A stretch of DNA of 64,000 nt from Alphaproteobacteria bacterium (GCA_005884765.1 VAZV01000142.1:1-64000), one strand, 5' to 3'; counted from the stretch's first letter, positions 35,468-44,905 are shown. Notes: a model not told the origin generated them from the sequence alone. Numbers and translations are program-made.

Positions 35468-36607
35468 CTAGGTCGCCGGCAGGACAACGAGCTGCCGCTC
35501 GGAATCAAACATGATCCTTGTTCCGAACTGCTGACATTGCTCATCCAGCGTCCGCTGGATCCATTCAACGTCTTGCCACGAGGGAATGGAGAGACGAAAG
35601 TTCTTGATGCGCAGGGGAATAGGCTTGAGCGCGTGGAGGATCCCGGTGGTCGGATCCAGGTCGGCGAAATACATCAGCGCCAGGTCGTCACGATAGCGCT
35701 CGTAGCCACGGATCCCTTCATAATCGTTCAGAAAATCGCCGCAGCCATAGAGAATGAGACGATCTCGGTAGATTTCGATTGCTCGAGGATGATGCGAAGA
35801 ATGCCCGTGAACGATTGACACGCCTGCCTTGTCGATGAGTGCCCGGGCAAAAGTCTTCTGCTCATCAGGAACGTGATATCCCCAATTGGATCCCCAGTGG
35901 ATCGAAACCGCGATGAGGTCGCCTGGCCGCCTCAGCGCCATGATTTGGTTAGCGACCCGCAGCGCGCTGGCCTCGCCCAGATCAGGCAGCAAGTTGACGC
36001 CAGGAGCATCGGGTGTCGCGGCCCACTCGAGCGGGATGCCGCTCGATGTCGATCCGAACGCAAAGATCAGGAGCCGCGCATCGGCAAGGTTCAACATTGC
36101 GGGTGCGCATGCTTCGCGATCGTCGCGTCCCGCGCCCGTCGTTTTGATATTGAGTTTCTGCAGAGCCGTCAGCGTCTCGAGGAGGCCGGCGCGGCCCCAA
36201 TCAAGCACATGGTTGTTGGCCAAAACGCAGCAACTGATGTTGGCGGCCGCGAGACATTGTGCATTCTCGGGACTGATGCGGTAGTTGATGCCCTTGTTCG
36301 CAGGGTCGTTGCTGCGGGTCACCGCTGTTTCGAGATTGACGATCCGCGCGTCCGGCTGCATGCGCTCCAATTGGTCCAGCGCGGCGCCCCAAACGTAAGA
36401 TGGCCTGTTGCACCGCGGAATGGGCCCGTTCGCCTGCTCGGCGAGCAGCACGTAGCCTTCCGCTGATCGCATGTGATATTCGTAAATCTCGGGGCCGCAG
36501 GGGTGCGCCAGCACCTGGTCGATGCCGCGGCCGCACATAACATCTCCGCATAGAAAGAGTCGCACCGGTTTTAGATGCCCAGCCGGCAAGTGTGCTTCCT
36601 GGGACAT
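35468..36607 (-). CDS. CapA-family protein (metallophosphatase-like)
   Basis: A 379-aa protein of the CapA/PgsA fold, a calcineurin-like phosphoesterase relative. The family blocks are visible in FLCGDVMCGRGID, LANNHVLDWG, VSIHWGSNWGYHVP and GHSSHHPRAIEIY with LILYGCGDFLND. CapA proteins take part in poly-gamma-glutamate synthesis, but no capB or capC gene is nearby and no membrane anchor is seen, so this is probably a stand-alone phosphoesterase. GAGAGGG lies seven bases before the ATG. The 361-bp gap upstream (36608-36968) holds no gene or clear motif that I can see. Confidence 0.85.
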   Translation of the reverse strand: MSQEAHLPAGHLKPVRLFLCGDVMCGRGIDQVLAHPCGPEIYEYHMRSAEGYVLLAEQANGPIPRCNRPSYVWGAALDQLERMQPDARIVNLETAVTRSNDPANKGINYRISPENAQCLAAANISCCVLANNHVLDWGRAGLLETLTALQKLNIKTTGAGRDDREACAPAMLNLADARLLIFAFGSTSSGIPLEWAATPDAPGVNLLPDLGEASALRVANQIMALRRPGDLIAVSIHWGSNWGYHVPDEQKTFARALIDKAGVSIVHGHSSHHPRAIEIYRDRLILYGCGDFLNDYEGIRGYERYRDDLALMYFADLDPTTGILHALKPIPLRIKNFRLSIPSWQDVEWIQRTLDEQCQQFGTRIMFDSERQLVVLPAT

Positions 36608-36968
36608 GACATACCCTCTCAGGTCTTCGCGTCAGAAGGCAAGATTCCTGAACGCCGCCGTCACCTCGGCTCAGTATCCGCTCTTCCTCTCCCGCATCGC
36701 GTGCCGAAAAATGAACGGCTCGACACGGCGCACGCTGGCTTGCCGCGCGATTTCTCCGGCAGCCGTCGTTGTAAGATGGGCCCGGTCCCTCGCCAATGCG
36801 ACGTCCGCCGCCTGCAAATGCTGACTTGACGACTACCCGCGCAGTAATCCCACGGTCCGTGCTTTCGCATGCATTCGCAGGGACGACAGGAGAGAATTCG
36901 GCTGGACGGTATTTATCCAGCGGGTTAATTTCTCCCCAAAGCAACAGGAATGCGGGAGAGAGACGCCA

Positions 36969-38120
36969 ATGACGATGCAACGCCTCGGCGTGATCATGAA
37001 CGGGGTCACCGGCCGCATGGGGCTGAACCAGCATCTGGTCCGCTCGATCATCGCAATCCGGGATCAGGGCGGCGTCAAGCTATCCAACGGCGATCGCGTG
37101 ATGCCGGACCCGATCCTGGTCGGCCGCGATGCCCGCAAGGTCGAGCAACTCGGCAGACAGTTCAATGTGCCGCGCTGGACCAGCGATCTCGACACGGCGC
37201 TCGCCGAGAAGAACGACACCGTGTTCTTCGATGCCGCCACCACGCAGGCGCGCCCGTCGCTGCTGACCAGGGCGATCAATGCCGGCAAGCACGTCTATTG
37301 CGAGAAGCCGATCGCAACCAATCTCGAAGAGGCGGTGGCGGTCGTCAAACTCGCCAATGCCAGGGGCATCAAGCACGGCACCGTGCAGGACAAGCTGTTC
37401 CTGCCGGGATTGAAGAAACTCGCATTCCTGCGCGATTCCGGCTTCTTCGGCCGGATGCTCTCGGTGCGCGGCGAATTCGGCTATTGGGTGTTCGAAGGCG
37501 ACTGGCAGGAGGCGCAGCGGCCGTCGTGGAATTACCGCAGCGAGGACGGCGGCGGCATCATCCTCGACATGGTCTGCCACTGGCGCTACGTGCTCGACAA
37601 TCTCTTTGGCGAGGTCGAAAGCGTGAGCTGTCTCGGCACCACCGATATTCCGGAGCGCGTCGACGAGCAGGGCCAGAAGTACAAGGCGACCGCGGATGAT
37701 TCCGCCTACGCGACCTTCCGCCTCAAGGGCGGCGTGATCGCGCATATCAACATGAGTTGGGTGACGCGGGTTTATCGCGACGATCTCGTCACCTTTCAGG
37801 TCGATGGCACTCATGGCTCGGCGGTGGCAGGGCTTTCCGATTGCGTGATCCAGGCCCGCCAGGCGACGCCGCGGCCGGTGTGGAATCCGGACGAGAAGCG
37901 GCTGCACGATTTCTACGCCGACTGGCAGAAGCTGCCGGAGAACGTAAGTTACGATAACGGATTCAAGGAACAGTGGGAGATGTTCATCCGCCACGTCTGC
38001 GAGGATGCTCCCTACAAGTATACGCTGCTGGAAGGGGCCAAGGGCGTGCAACTGGCGGAATGCGCGCTGCAGAGCTCGCGGGAGCGTCGCTGGATCGATG
38101 TCGCTCCGATCAAGGTGTGA
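36969..38120 (+). CDS. Gfo/Idh/MocA-family oxidoreductase
   Basis: A 383-aa NAD(P)-dependent sugar dehydrogenase. The N-terminal Rossmann region holds GVIMNGVTGRMGLNQ, and YCEKPIATN holds the family's Glu-Lys-Pro motif with catalytic Lys. Family members oxidise inositols, glucose or glycosides at a ring carbon, often making 3-keto sugars. It is first of a three-gene plus-strand unit with a DUF993 protein 11 bases later and a TIM-barrel isomerase, consistent with a small sugar-modification pathway. GGGAGAGAG lies upstream of the start. Confidence 0.88.
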   Translation: MTMQRLGVIMNGVTGRMGLNQHLVRSIIAIRDQGGVKLSNGDRVMPDPILVGRDARKVEQLGRQFNVPRWTSDLDTALAEKNDTVFFDAATTQARPSLLTRAINAGKHVYCEKPIATNLEEAVAVVKLANARGIKHGTVQDKLFLPGLKKLAFLRDSGFFGRMLSVRGEFGYWVFEGDWQEAQRPSWNYRSEDGGGIILDMVCHWRYVLDNLFGEVESVSCLGTTDIPERVDEQGQKYKATADDSAYATFRLKGGVIAHINMSWVTRVYRDDLVTFQVDGTHGSAVAGLSDCVIQARQATPRPVWNPDEKRLHDFYADWQKLPENVSYDNGFKEQWEMFIRHVCEDAPYKYTLLEGAKGVQLAECALQSSRERRWIDVAPIKV

Positions 38121-38130
38121 GGTCGTCGCC

Positions 38131-39324
38131 ATGAACAAGCCCGTGTTGCCAGTCTCCCCGCTATCGTTGAAATTGCCGACGGCCAATCGTTCGCTCGAGA
38201 CCTATCGGCTGGCGGCGTCGCGCACGTTTCCGTCCAGGCTTCAAGGCACGCTGAACCGCGTGGCGTTTTCCGCCGCGCATGTTGTTTGCGATGCGCTCGC
38301 CGACGTCGATCCGTGGCTCACGGCGGCGATCGACTGGGACAAGACCATTGCGTTCCGCGAACACGTCTGGGATCTCGGCCTTGGCGTGGCGGAGGCGATG
38401 GATACCGCGCAGCGCGGCATGGGACTGGACTGGCTGACCTCGCTCGAATTGATCCAGCGCTCGGTGAGGGCGGCCAAGGCGCGCGGCGATGCGCTGCTGT
38501 TTTCCGGCGCCGGCACCGATCATCTCGCGGCGGAAGATGCCAGGCACCTCGACGATGTGATCCGCGCCTACGAAGAGCAGATCGAGACGATCGAAAAAGC
38601 CGGCGGCCGCATCATCCTGATGGCTTCGCGCGCGCTGGCGAAGCTCGGCCGCAACGCCGGCGATTATGCCAAGGTTTATGATCGCGTGCTGTCGCAGGTC
38701 CGTCAGGGCGTGATCATCCACTGGCTCGGCGACATGTTCGATCCGGCGCTCAAGAATTACTGGGGCACGTCCAGCCTCGATCAAGCGATGGACGCCGCCG
38801 TCGGCATTATCAACGCCAACGCCGCCAAAGTCGACGGCGTCAAGGTTTCGCTGTTGGACAAGCGGCGTGAGATCGACATGCGCCGGCGGCTCGATCCGCG
38901 CGTCAAGATGTATACCGGCGACGATTTCAATTACGCCGAACTGATCGCCGGCGACGAACACGGCTTTTCCCACGCGCTGCTCGGCATCTTCGATGCCATC
39001 GCGCCGGCGGCATCCTATGCGCTGTCGCGGCTCGCCGCCGGCGACCAGGCCGGTTTCCACGACGTGCTGGCGCCGACGGTGCCGTTGTCGCGCCATATCT
39101 TCGAGGCGCCGACACGGTTCTACAAGACCGGCGTCGTGTTCATGGCCTATCTCAACGGTCATCAGGATCATTTCACCCTGGTCGGCGGCCAGGAAAGCGC
39201 GCGCTCGACCCTTCATCTGGCCGAACTGTTCCGGCTTGCCGACAGAGCAGGGCTGCTGGTCAATCCGGAAATGGCGACGCGGCGCATGAAGGCGGTGCTG
39301 GCGCTGCGCGGCGTCGAGCCGTGA
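38131..39324 (+). CDS. DUF993 protein (dihydrodipicolinate-synthase/NAL-like)
   Basis: A 397-aa DUF993 protein, distantly related to the dihydrodipicolinate synthase / N-acetylneuraminate lyase class of aldolases. I recognise it by SRTFPSRLQGTLNRVAFSAAHVV, AAIDWDKTIAFR and KVSLLDKRREIDMRRRL; the Lys in VDGVKVSLLDK would fit a Schiff-base position. The frame reaches upstream into the preceding gene, but the ATG at 38131 is the natural start. It sits between a Gfo/Idh/MocA dehydrogenase and a sugar isomerase, so a retro-aldol step on an oxidised sugar is an attractive inference, not shown. Confidence 0.8.
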   Translation: MNKPVLPVSPLSLKLPTANRSLETYRLAASRTFPSRLQGTLNRVAFSAAHVVCDALADVDPWLTAAIDWDKTIAFREHVWDLGLGVAEAMDTAQRGMGLDWLTSLELIQRSVRAAKARGDALLFSGAGTDHLAAEDARHLDDVIRAYEEQIETIEKAGGRIILMASRALAKLGRNAGDYAKVYDRVLSQVRQGVIIHWLGDMFDPALKNYWGTSSLDQAMDAAVGIINANAAKVDGVKVSLLDKRREIDMRRRLDPRVKMYTGDDFNYAELIAGDEHGFSHALLGIFDAIAPAASYALSRLAAGDQAGFHDVLAPTVPLSRHIFEAPTRFYKTGVVFMAYLNGHQDHFTLVGGQESARSTLHLAELFRLADRAGLLVNPEMATRRMKAVLALRGVEP

Positions 39325-40187
39325 TGCGGGATTTTTCCGCCGATCACCGCTGGCTGTCGCTCAACACCGCGACCGTCCGCAAGCAGGGCGATCTTGCGCA
39401 CATCATCGAGGCCTGCGCGCGGCATGGCATCCGCGCCATCGATCCCTGGCGCGACCAGGTCGGAGCCATCGGCCTCGATCGGGCGGTGCGCGCGGTGCGC
39501 GACGCCGGCCTTGAACTATCCGGCTATTGCCGCGGCGGCATGTTTGTTGCGGACGCCGCGCATCGGATCGAAGTGCGCGACGACAATCGTCGTGCGGTCG
39601 ATGAGGCCAAGGCGCTCGGCGCGCCATGCCTCGTGCTGGTGGTCGGAGGCTTGCCGCAATATTCGCGGCCGGGGAGCGCGGCCTCCAAGGATATTGCGGG
39701 AGCCCGCGCGCAGGTTCACGATGCCATCGCCGAAATGCTGGAATACGCCAGGCAGGCCAAGATGCCGCTCGCAATCGAACCGTTGCATCCCGCCTATGCC
39801 GCCGACCGCGCCTGCGTCAACACGACCAAGCAGGCGCTCGACATCTGCGACGCGCTCGATCCCAAGCGCGGCGGCGCGCTCGGTGTCGCGCTCGACGTCT
39901 ATCACATCTGGTGGGATCCGGAATTGCTTCCGCAGATCGCGCGCGCCGGTAAAGACCGATTGCTTGCGTTTCACGTCTGCGACTGGCTGGTGCCGACCAA
40001 AGACATTCTCAACGGCCGCGGCATGATGGGCGACGGCGTGATCGACATCAGATCGGTGCGCCGCGCCGTCGAAGCGCAGGCCTTTGATGGTTATTGCGAG
40101 ATCGAGATTTTTTCCAACACCTGGTGGGAAAAGCCAATCGATGAAGTCTTGCAAACCTGCATCGCGCGACATCGCTCGGTGGTTTGA
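39324..40187 (+). CDS. Sugar phosphate isomerase/epimerase (xylose-isomerase-like TIM barrel)
   Basis: A 287-aa AP-endonuclease-2-type TIM barrel. Metal-site candidates are the Glu in LAIEPLHPAY, Asp in VALDVYHIWW with its His, His in LLAFHVCDW and Glu in GYCEIEIFS, matching the family. The ATG at 39324 overlaps the previous stop in TGATG; a GTG at 39321 would add one residue. It is the last gene of the three-gene sugar unit. Substrate unknown. Confidence 0.87.
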   Translation: MRDFSADHRWLSLNTATVRKQGDLAHIIEACARHGIRAIDPWRDQVGAIGLDRAVRAVRDAGLELSGYCRGGMFVADAAHRIEVRDDNRRAVDEAKALGAPCLVLVVGGLPQYSRPGSAASKDIAGARAQVHDAIAEMLEYARQAKMPLAIEPLHPAYAADRACVNTTKQALDICDALDPKRGGALGVALDVYHIWWDPELLPQIARAGKDRLLAFHVCDWLVPTKDILNGRGMMGDGVIDIRSVRRAVEAQAFDGYCEIEIFSNTWWEKPIDEVLQTCIARHRSVV

Positions 40188-40200
40188 TTGCGTGGATGGG

Positions 40201-40323
40201 TGGGGTGGGCAAAGGCGCCCTCGCGCCGTGCCCACCATTTAGCGTGTCGCACCGAATTGGTGGGCACGCGGAGCCTGTCATCGGGCGCGCATTCGCGCGA
40301 CCCGTTGGCTTTGCCCACCCTAC
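40201..40323. repeat. Extragenic palindrome, TAGGGTGGGCAAA family, with nested module
   Basis: The left arm (TGGGGTGGGCAAAGGCGC ... GTGCCCACCA) matches the copy at 34211. The right arm is interrupted after TTGGTGGGCAC by the module at 40270-40310 and resumes with TTTGCCCACCCTA. Confidence 0.75.
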
Positions 40324-40326
40324 CTT

Positions 40327-40416
40327 TCAGCCGTGAAAGAAAACCAGCGGCAAGATGATGTAGGTCCAGCCGAACAGGACGGCCAAACCGCCGAGCACGA
40401 TGATGTCCTCGATCAT
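40327..40416 (-). CDS. Small membrane peptide, 29 aa
   Basis: MIEDIIVLGG then LAVLFGWTYIILPLVFFHG: a single hydrophobic helix with acidic N-terminus and no other domain. CGGAGATCTCC lies directly upstream, giving a plausible GGAG ribosome site. It lies 50 bp downstream of the aminotransferase stop, on the same strand, and ends where the palindrome begins. Too short for ordinary gene finders. Whether it is expressed cannot be told from sequence. Confidence 0.45.
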   Translation of the reverse strand: MIEDIIVLGGLAVLFGWTYIILPLVFFHG

Positions 40417-40466
40417 GGAGATCTCCGAGTTCGTGGACAATCGCGATCTGCCTCGCAGAGTTCCAA

Positions 40467-41681
40467 TCAAGACAAGTCCTGCTTCAAGGTGGCTTCGATC
40501 CGCTCCAGCGCCCAATCGACCTGATCGCTCGTGATCACCAGCGGCGGGGCGATCCGGATCGTATGAACGTGCGTGTCCTTGGCAAGGATGCCTCGCGTCT
40601 GCAGGGCCAGGCAATAGCGGCGCGCGCCGCCCGCTTCCGGGTGAAGCTCGACCGCCATCATCAACCCGCGTCCGCGCACCTCGCGAATGATGTTGGCGCG
40701 GATGCTCTTGAGGCCCGCCAGGAAACGCTCGCCCTGCACAGCCGCGTTCTCGATCATGCCTTCCTCGACAAGCACCCGTAGCGCCGCCCGCGCCACCGCG
40801 CAGGCGAGCGGGTTGCCGCCGAAGGTCGAGCCGTGCTGGCCGGGTTTCAAGGTGCCGAGCACTTCGGTGTTCGAAAGCACGGCCGACACCGGATAGAAAC
40901 CGCCGGACAAGGCTTTGCCGAGCAGCGTGACGTCGGCCTCGATGCCATCGTGCTGCTCGGCGAGCAGCTTGCCGGTGCGACCGAGCCCGGTCTGGATCTC
41001 GTCAAGGATCAGCATCACGTTGCGCGCGGTGCAGATCTCACGCACGCGCGCGAGATACCCTGCCGGCGGAATGATGACGCCGGCTTCACCCTGGATCGGC
41101 TCGACCAGGAAGGCGACGGTGTTCGGCGTGATCGCTTCTTCCAGCGCCTCGGAGTCACCGAACGAGATGATCCGAAAGCCCGGCGCGAACGGTCCGAAAT
41201 TGTCGCGCGCCGCGGGATCAGTGCTGAAGCCGACGATACCGAGGGTACGTCCGTGAAAATTATCAGCGCAGACGATGATCTCGGCTTGCCCTTCCGGCAC
41301 CCCCTTCACCTCGTAGCCCCATTTGCGCACCGACTTGATCGCGCTCTCCACCGCCTCCGCGCCGCTGTTCATCGGCAGCACCTTGTGCGAGCCGGTCAGC
41401 GCCGCGATCTCTTCGTAGAAGGGGGCGAGTTGGTCGTTGTGAAAGGCGCGCGAGGTCAGTGTCAGCTTGCTCGCCTGTTCCATCATGGCGGCGAGGATTT
41501 TCGGATGGCAGTGGCCCTGATTGACAGCCGAATAGGCCGAGAGGCAATCGAGATAACGGTTGCCGTCGATATCCCACACCCAGATGCCTTCGCCGCGCGA
41601 CAGCACGACGCCGATCGGCTCGTAATTATAGGTACCAAGGCGGGCTTCCGTCGCGAGGAAATCACTGACCGATCGACCCAT
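40467..41681 (-). CDS. rocD: Ornithine aminotransferase
   Basis: A 404-aa class III PLP aminotransferase transferring the delta-amino group of ornithine to 2-oxoglutarate, giving glutamate semialdehyde. The PLP lysine is Lys256 ([13 protein letters not shown]), and [14 protein letters not shown] holds the cofactor-binding Asp. The N-terminus ([16 protein letters not shown]) and [13 protein letters not shown] are typical of RocD and separate it from GabT/ArgD. The ATG at 41681 is chosen; a GTG at 41690 is possible, and the long upstream extension overlaps another gene. It fits arginine/ornithine catabolism. Confidence 0.9.
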   Translation of the reverse strand: MGRSVSDFLATEARLGTYNYEPIGVVLSRGEGIWVWDIDGNRYLDCLSAYSAVNQGHCHPKILAAMMEQASKLTLTSRAFHNDQLAPFYEEIAALTGSHKVLPMNSGAEAVESAIKSVRKWGYEVKGVPEGQAEIIVCADNFHGRTLGIVGFSTDPAARDNFGPFAPGFRIISFGDSEALEEAITPNTVAFLVEPIQGEAGVIIPPAGYLARVREICTARNVMLILDEIQTGLGRTGKLLAEQHDGIEADVTLLGKALSGGFYPVSAVLSNTEVLGTLKPGQHGSTFGGNPLACAVARAALRVLVEEGMIENAAVQGERFLAGLKSIRANIIREVRGRGLMMAVELHPEAGGARRYCLALQTRGILAKDTHVHTIRIAPPLVITSDQVDWALERIEATLKQDLS

Positions 41682-41764
41682 CTTCGTCACCGCGCCGTTG
41701 TTCTCTCTTCGATGAATATAACGTCGAGATGGCGATCGGTCGAGTGCGACGCGTCGCTTGATCG

Positions 41765-42459
41765 CTAAGGCTCGCTCCTGTGCGCAGTCTCGAGCGTGAC
41801 CAATCTCGCCAGTAACGTGGCGGGATAGAGCTGGCCGAAGATCGCTTCCAGATTGCAAAGGCTGCGCGCCAGCGGATGAACGGGGTGAATATCGCCATAG
41901 CCGGTTGTCGTCAGCGTCGCGAAACTGAAGTAGATCAGCTGGCTCGCCAGCGCCGGACTGTCTTCCACCGCCATGCCGGAAAAAGCCTTGGGCACCAGCG
42001 TTCCAACAAACGTAAACAAGGCTGCGAAGGCAACCGCGATCGTCAGATAAAGCAGCACCGCACCCATGATGCGATGATAAGTAATGCGCCCGCCGGTAAA
42101 CGTCGCCCGCGCAACCACGGAAGCCAGCGTAATCGCCATGATCAACCAGGAACCGGCAAACAGATTGAGATCGAGTATCGACGGCGATCCCAGTCGTAGC
42201 GTTGCGCCGACCGTGACCATCACAAGCGCGATCAGCATTGCAACGACAGCTATCCGGCTCCCCGACACGATGAAAACGCCCACCACGAGAACGATGGCCA
42301 GCACCAGTTCGAACGCCTGAAAAACGAAGATCCCGAGCGCCTGCAGGGTGCGACGACAAATAACATGACGAGCAGCAGCCCGGTGAGAGCTGTCAGCAGC
42401 GGGTCGCCCCACCGATCCCGCAGGCGAGCCATGGTGTCGTCCATCGGATCAAGCTCCAT
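41765..42459 (-). pseudogene. Two-TM potassium-channel-like protein, disrupted by a frameshift
   Basis: The 3' frame encodes a pore loop with the selectivity filter TTTGYGDI and flanking membrane helices. Its natural N-terminus (MELDPMDDTMARLRDRWGDP) is in another frame starting at 42459. The two join at a GGG run at 42346-42348 (CCC on the coding strand): one extra C would restore [14 protein letters not shown]. It is therefore a recent frameshift or a sequence error. With the repair the protein would be about 230 aa with about five to six hydrophobic segments. The 3' part alone is open from 42412. Confidence 0.7.
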
Positions 42460-42484
42460 CTTGTCGTTGATTGCAGTCGTGGTG

Positions 42485-43654
42485 CTAACCCACCACGCAC
42501 GGCACGCTCATAAATCCGCGAAATCGCACGCGGCCGCCGCGCACCGGCTCGCCGTTCAGCGCATAATCCGGAAACCGGGCGAGAAATCGCGAGATCGCGA
42601 TCGCGCCTTCGAGCCGTGCCAGCGCCATCCCGGCGCATTGGTGCGCGCCGGTGGCAAACGCGAGATGGCGGTTGGGGTTGCGGCCGATGTCGAGCCTTTC
42701 GGGATCGGAAAACTGCGCGGGGTCGCGGTTGGCAGCACCTATGCACAAGGTCACCGGCGTGCCGGCTTGCAGCGTGACGCCGCCAAGCTCGACGCGCTCT
42801 GTGGTCATGCGGTTGCCGAGCTGGTTGGAGCTTTCAAACCGCAGGATTTCCTCGACCGCAGTCTTGATCAGATCGGGATGTTCGATCAGCCGGCTTTTTT
42901 CCGAAGGATGCTGCGACAGCGCTACCAGGCCGTTTCCGATCAGGTTGGTGGTGGTCTCGTGCCCGGCATTGAGCAGGAAGATGCAGTTGTGCAGGAGCTC
43001 TTTCTCGCTCAGCCGTTCGCCATTATCTTCGCCCTGAATGAGCCGCGTCAGCACGTCACGCTCGGGGTTGCCGGGGTTGGCGCGACGCCGCTCGACCAGG
43101 GTTTCCAGATACTGAAGAAAATCCTTTACCGCCTTGTTACCGCGCGCAAAAATCTCGTCGCTAATGACAGGTTCGAGCGCGCCCAAAATCGCGAGCGACC
43201 AGTCGCGCAAGGGTCCGCGCTCCTCGTGCGGCACGTCGAGCAGATTGCCGATCACCTCGACCGGGATCGCGGAGGCGAAATCGCCGATCAGCTCAAAATT
43301 CTGTTTCGCGGCGATCGCATCGAGCAGCCCATCCACCAGGGCGATCAAATCGGGCTCCATGCCCGCAATCGCCCGCGGCGACAGCGCTCCCATGATCAGC
43401 CGCCGCACCCGGGTGTGCGCGGGCGGGTCGTTGAAGACGAGGCTCGTGGTGTGGTGGTCGTAGAGCAGCGAGTTTCCATATTTCGGCGCGAACTCGCGTC
43501 GCTTGTCGGATGAGAACGCCTTGGTGTTCTTGTAGGCCGTCACCAGATCGTCGTAGCGGGTCAGGAAGTAGGAGCCGTTGGGCATCCGCTTGACCGGCTC
43601 GTTCTCCCGCAGTGCACGATAAGTCGGGTATGGATCGGCATAGAATTCGCCCAT
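42485..43654 (-). CDS. Cytochrome P450
   Basis: A 389-aa soluble bacterial P450 with haem-ligand Cys340 (FATGAHQCAGMALARLE), the I-helix motif LLNAGHETTTN and K-helix EEILRF. An in-frame stop lies five codons upstream, so the ATG at 43654 is the start. It is divergent from the two-subunit decarboxylase across 59 bp. No reductase or ferredoxin is adjacent; it may use the reductase encoded at 27829. Substrate unknown. Confidence 0.92.
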   Translation of the reverse strand: MGEFYADPYPTYRALRENEPVKRMPNGSYFLTRYDDLVTAYKNTKAFSSDKRREFAPKYGNSLLYDHHTTSLVFNDPPAHTRVRRLIMGALSPRAIAGMEPDLIALVDGLLDAIAAKQNFELIGDFASAIPVEVIGNLLDVPHEERGPLRDWSLAILGALEPVISDEIFARGNKAVKDFLQYLETLVERRRANPGNPERDVLTRLIQGEDNGERLSEKELLHNCIFLLNAGHETTTNLIGNGLVALSQHPSEKSRLIEHPDLIKTAVEEILRFESSNQLGNRMTTERVELGGVTLQAGTPVTLCIGAANRDPAQFSDPERLDIGRNPNRHLAFATGAHQCAGMALARLEGAIAISRFLARFPDYALNGEPVRGGRVRFRGFMSVPCVVG

Positions 43655-43713
43655 CAGCTGTGCCGTCTACAGTCCCGCGGCCCGGCTTTCCAGCTACCCG
43701 ATCGGAAACGTAA

Positions 43714-44271
43714 ATGCACGCCCGTGCCGACGCACCCTCAGAACAAGCTGCCGAAAATGCAGCCGCTTGGCCGGAGGAGATCTTTGCTATCCTGCAGCGC
43801 TTCGATGTCCGTCAGGTTCCTTACGTGCCGGACGCCGGGCATTCGCAACTGATCGAGCGCGTGCTGGCCTCGTCCTCGATGCGCGGCATCGCGCTGACCA
43901 CGGAGGAGGAGGGCGTGGCGCTACTCGCGGGCGCCTGGGCCGGCGGTCAGCGCGGCGTGCTGCTGATGCAATCGAGCGGCGTCGGCAATTGCATCAACAT
44001 GCTGTCGTTGACCCAGATCTTCCGCTTTCCGTTCCTCACCTTGGTGACGATGCGCGGCGAATGGGGCGAATTCAATCCCTGGCAGGTGCCGATGGGCTCG
44101 AGCACGCAAGCGGTCTTCGAACTCTCGGGGATCAAGGTCTTGCGGGCTTCGCATCCGCAAGAAGTGCACGAGGTGATGGAGGCAGCGGCGAGCCAGGCCT
44201 ACAACGCCTGCACGCCGACGGCACTTCTGCTGTCGCAGCGCCTGATCGGCACCAAGGTGTTCGTCAAATGA
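43714..44271 (+). CDS. Sulfopyruvate/phosphonopyruvate decarboxylase-like, alpha subunit (TPP PYR domain)
   Basis: A 185-aa protein equal to the N-terminal pyrimidine-binding half of thiamine-diphosphate decarboxylases, with the activating Glu in LTTEEEGVALLAGAW and the MQSSGVGNCINML stretch. It resembles ComD, the alpha subunit of sulfopyruvate decarboxylase, and phosphonopyruvate decarboxylase. Its stop overlaps the start of the beta subunit by four bases, so the two are made together. No phosphonate or coenzyme M genes are nearby, so the substrate is open. Confidence 0.82.
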   Translation: MHARADAPSEQAAENAAAWPEEIFAILQRFDVRQVPYVPDAGHSQLIERVLASSSMRGIALTTEEEGVALLAGAWAGGQRGVLLMQSSGVGNCINMLSLTQIFRFPFLTLVTMRGEWGEFNPWQVPMGSSTQAVFELSGIKVLRASHPQEVHEVMEAAASQAYNACTPTALLLSQRLIGTKVFVK

Positions 44272-44858
44272 GCAAGACAAACCTGCTCGACCGGCGCGCT
44301 GTCGTCTCCCACCTGCTGGCCAATCGCAAGGGCGCCATCGCCGTCGGTGGATTGGGCGCCTCGACCTACGATATCGCAGCGGCCGGCGATAACGATCGCA
44401 ACTTCTATCTGTGGGGCGCGATGGGCGGCGCCGTCATGATCGGGCTTGGGCTAGCGCTGGCGCAGCCGAAGCTGCCGGTCGTGGTGATCACTGGCGACGG
44501 CGAGATGCTGATGGGGATGGGGAGCCTCGCTACCGTCGGCCTGCAACAGCCGGGCAATCTCTCCATCATCGTGCTCGACAATGAGTGCTATGGCGAAACC
44601 GGGGGACAGGTGAGCCATACCGCCAGCACCGCCGACCTTGTCGGCATCGCCAGGGCTTGCGGGATTGCGGACGCCCGCGCGATGACGACCATGGCCGAGG
44701 TCGAGGTCTTCGCGCCGTCGCTCCAGGACATTGCGGCCGGGCCGCGCTTCGCCAGCGTCAAGATCGACGGTGCCAATCTCGAGCGGGTGCTGTCGAACCG
44801 CGACGCCACGTTTATCGTGAACCGGCTTCGCGGTTCCCTCGGGTTCCAGCCGATTTAG
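44268..44858 (+). CDS. Sulfopyruvate/phosphonopyruvate decarboxylase-like, beta subunit (TPP-binding)
   Basis: A 196-aa diphosphate-binding half matching ComE. The thiamine-diphosphate motif starts at ITGDGEMLMGMG and closes with IIVLDNECYGETGGQ. ATG overlaps the alpha-subunit stop (ATGA). Splitting the enzyme into two short chains is typical of ComDE and of some phosphonopyruvate decarboxylases; together they give a complete active site. Confidence 0.85.
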   Translation: MSKTNLLDRRAVVSHLLANRKGAIAVGGLGASTYDIAAAGDNDRNFYLWGAMGGAVMIGLGLALAQPKLPVVVITGDGEMLMGMGSLATVGLQQPGNLSIIVLDNECYGETGGQVSHTASTADLVGIARACGIADARAMTTMAEVEVFAPSLQDIAAGPRFASVKIDGANLERVLSNRDATFIVNRLRGSLGFQPI

Positions 44859-44905
44859 CTTTAATCGACCTGGTGCGCTGCAATAATTGGTTGACTTTTG
44901 GTAAG

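Noticed and set aside
36608-36968. Coding potential in the gap before the Gfo/Idh/MocA gene
   Set aside because: Short open frames on both strands have no ribosome site or recognisable sequence.
42250-42459. Short 69-aa open frame as an independent small protein
   Set aside because: Its first half continues the channel protein when one base is added at the C run; its second half is out-of-frame channel sequence.
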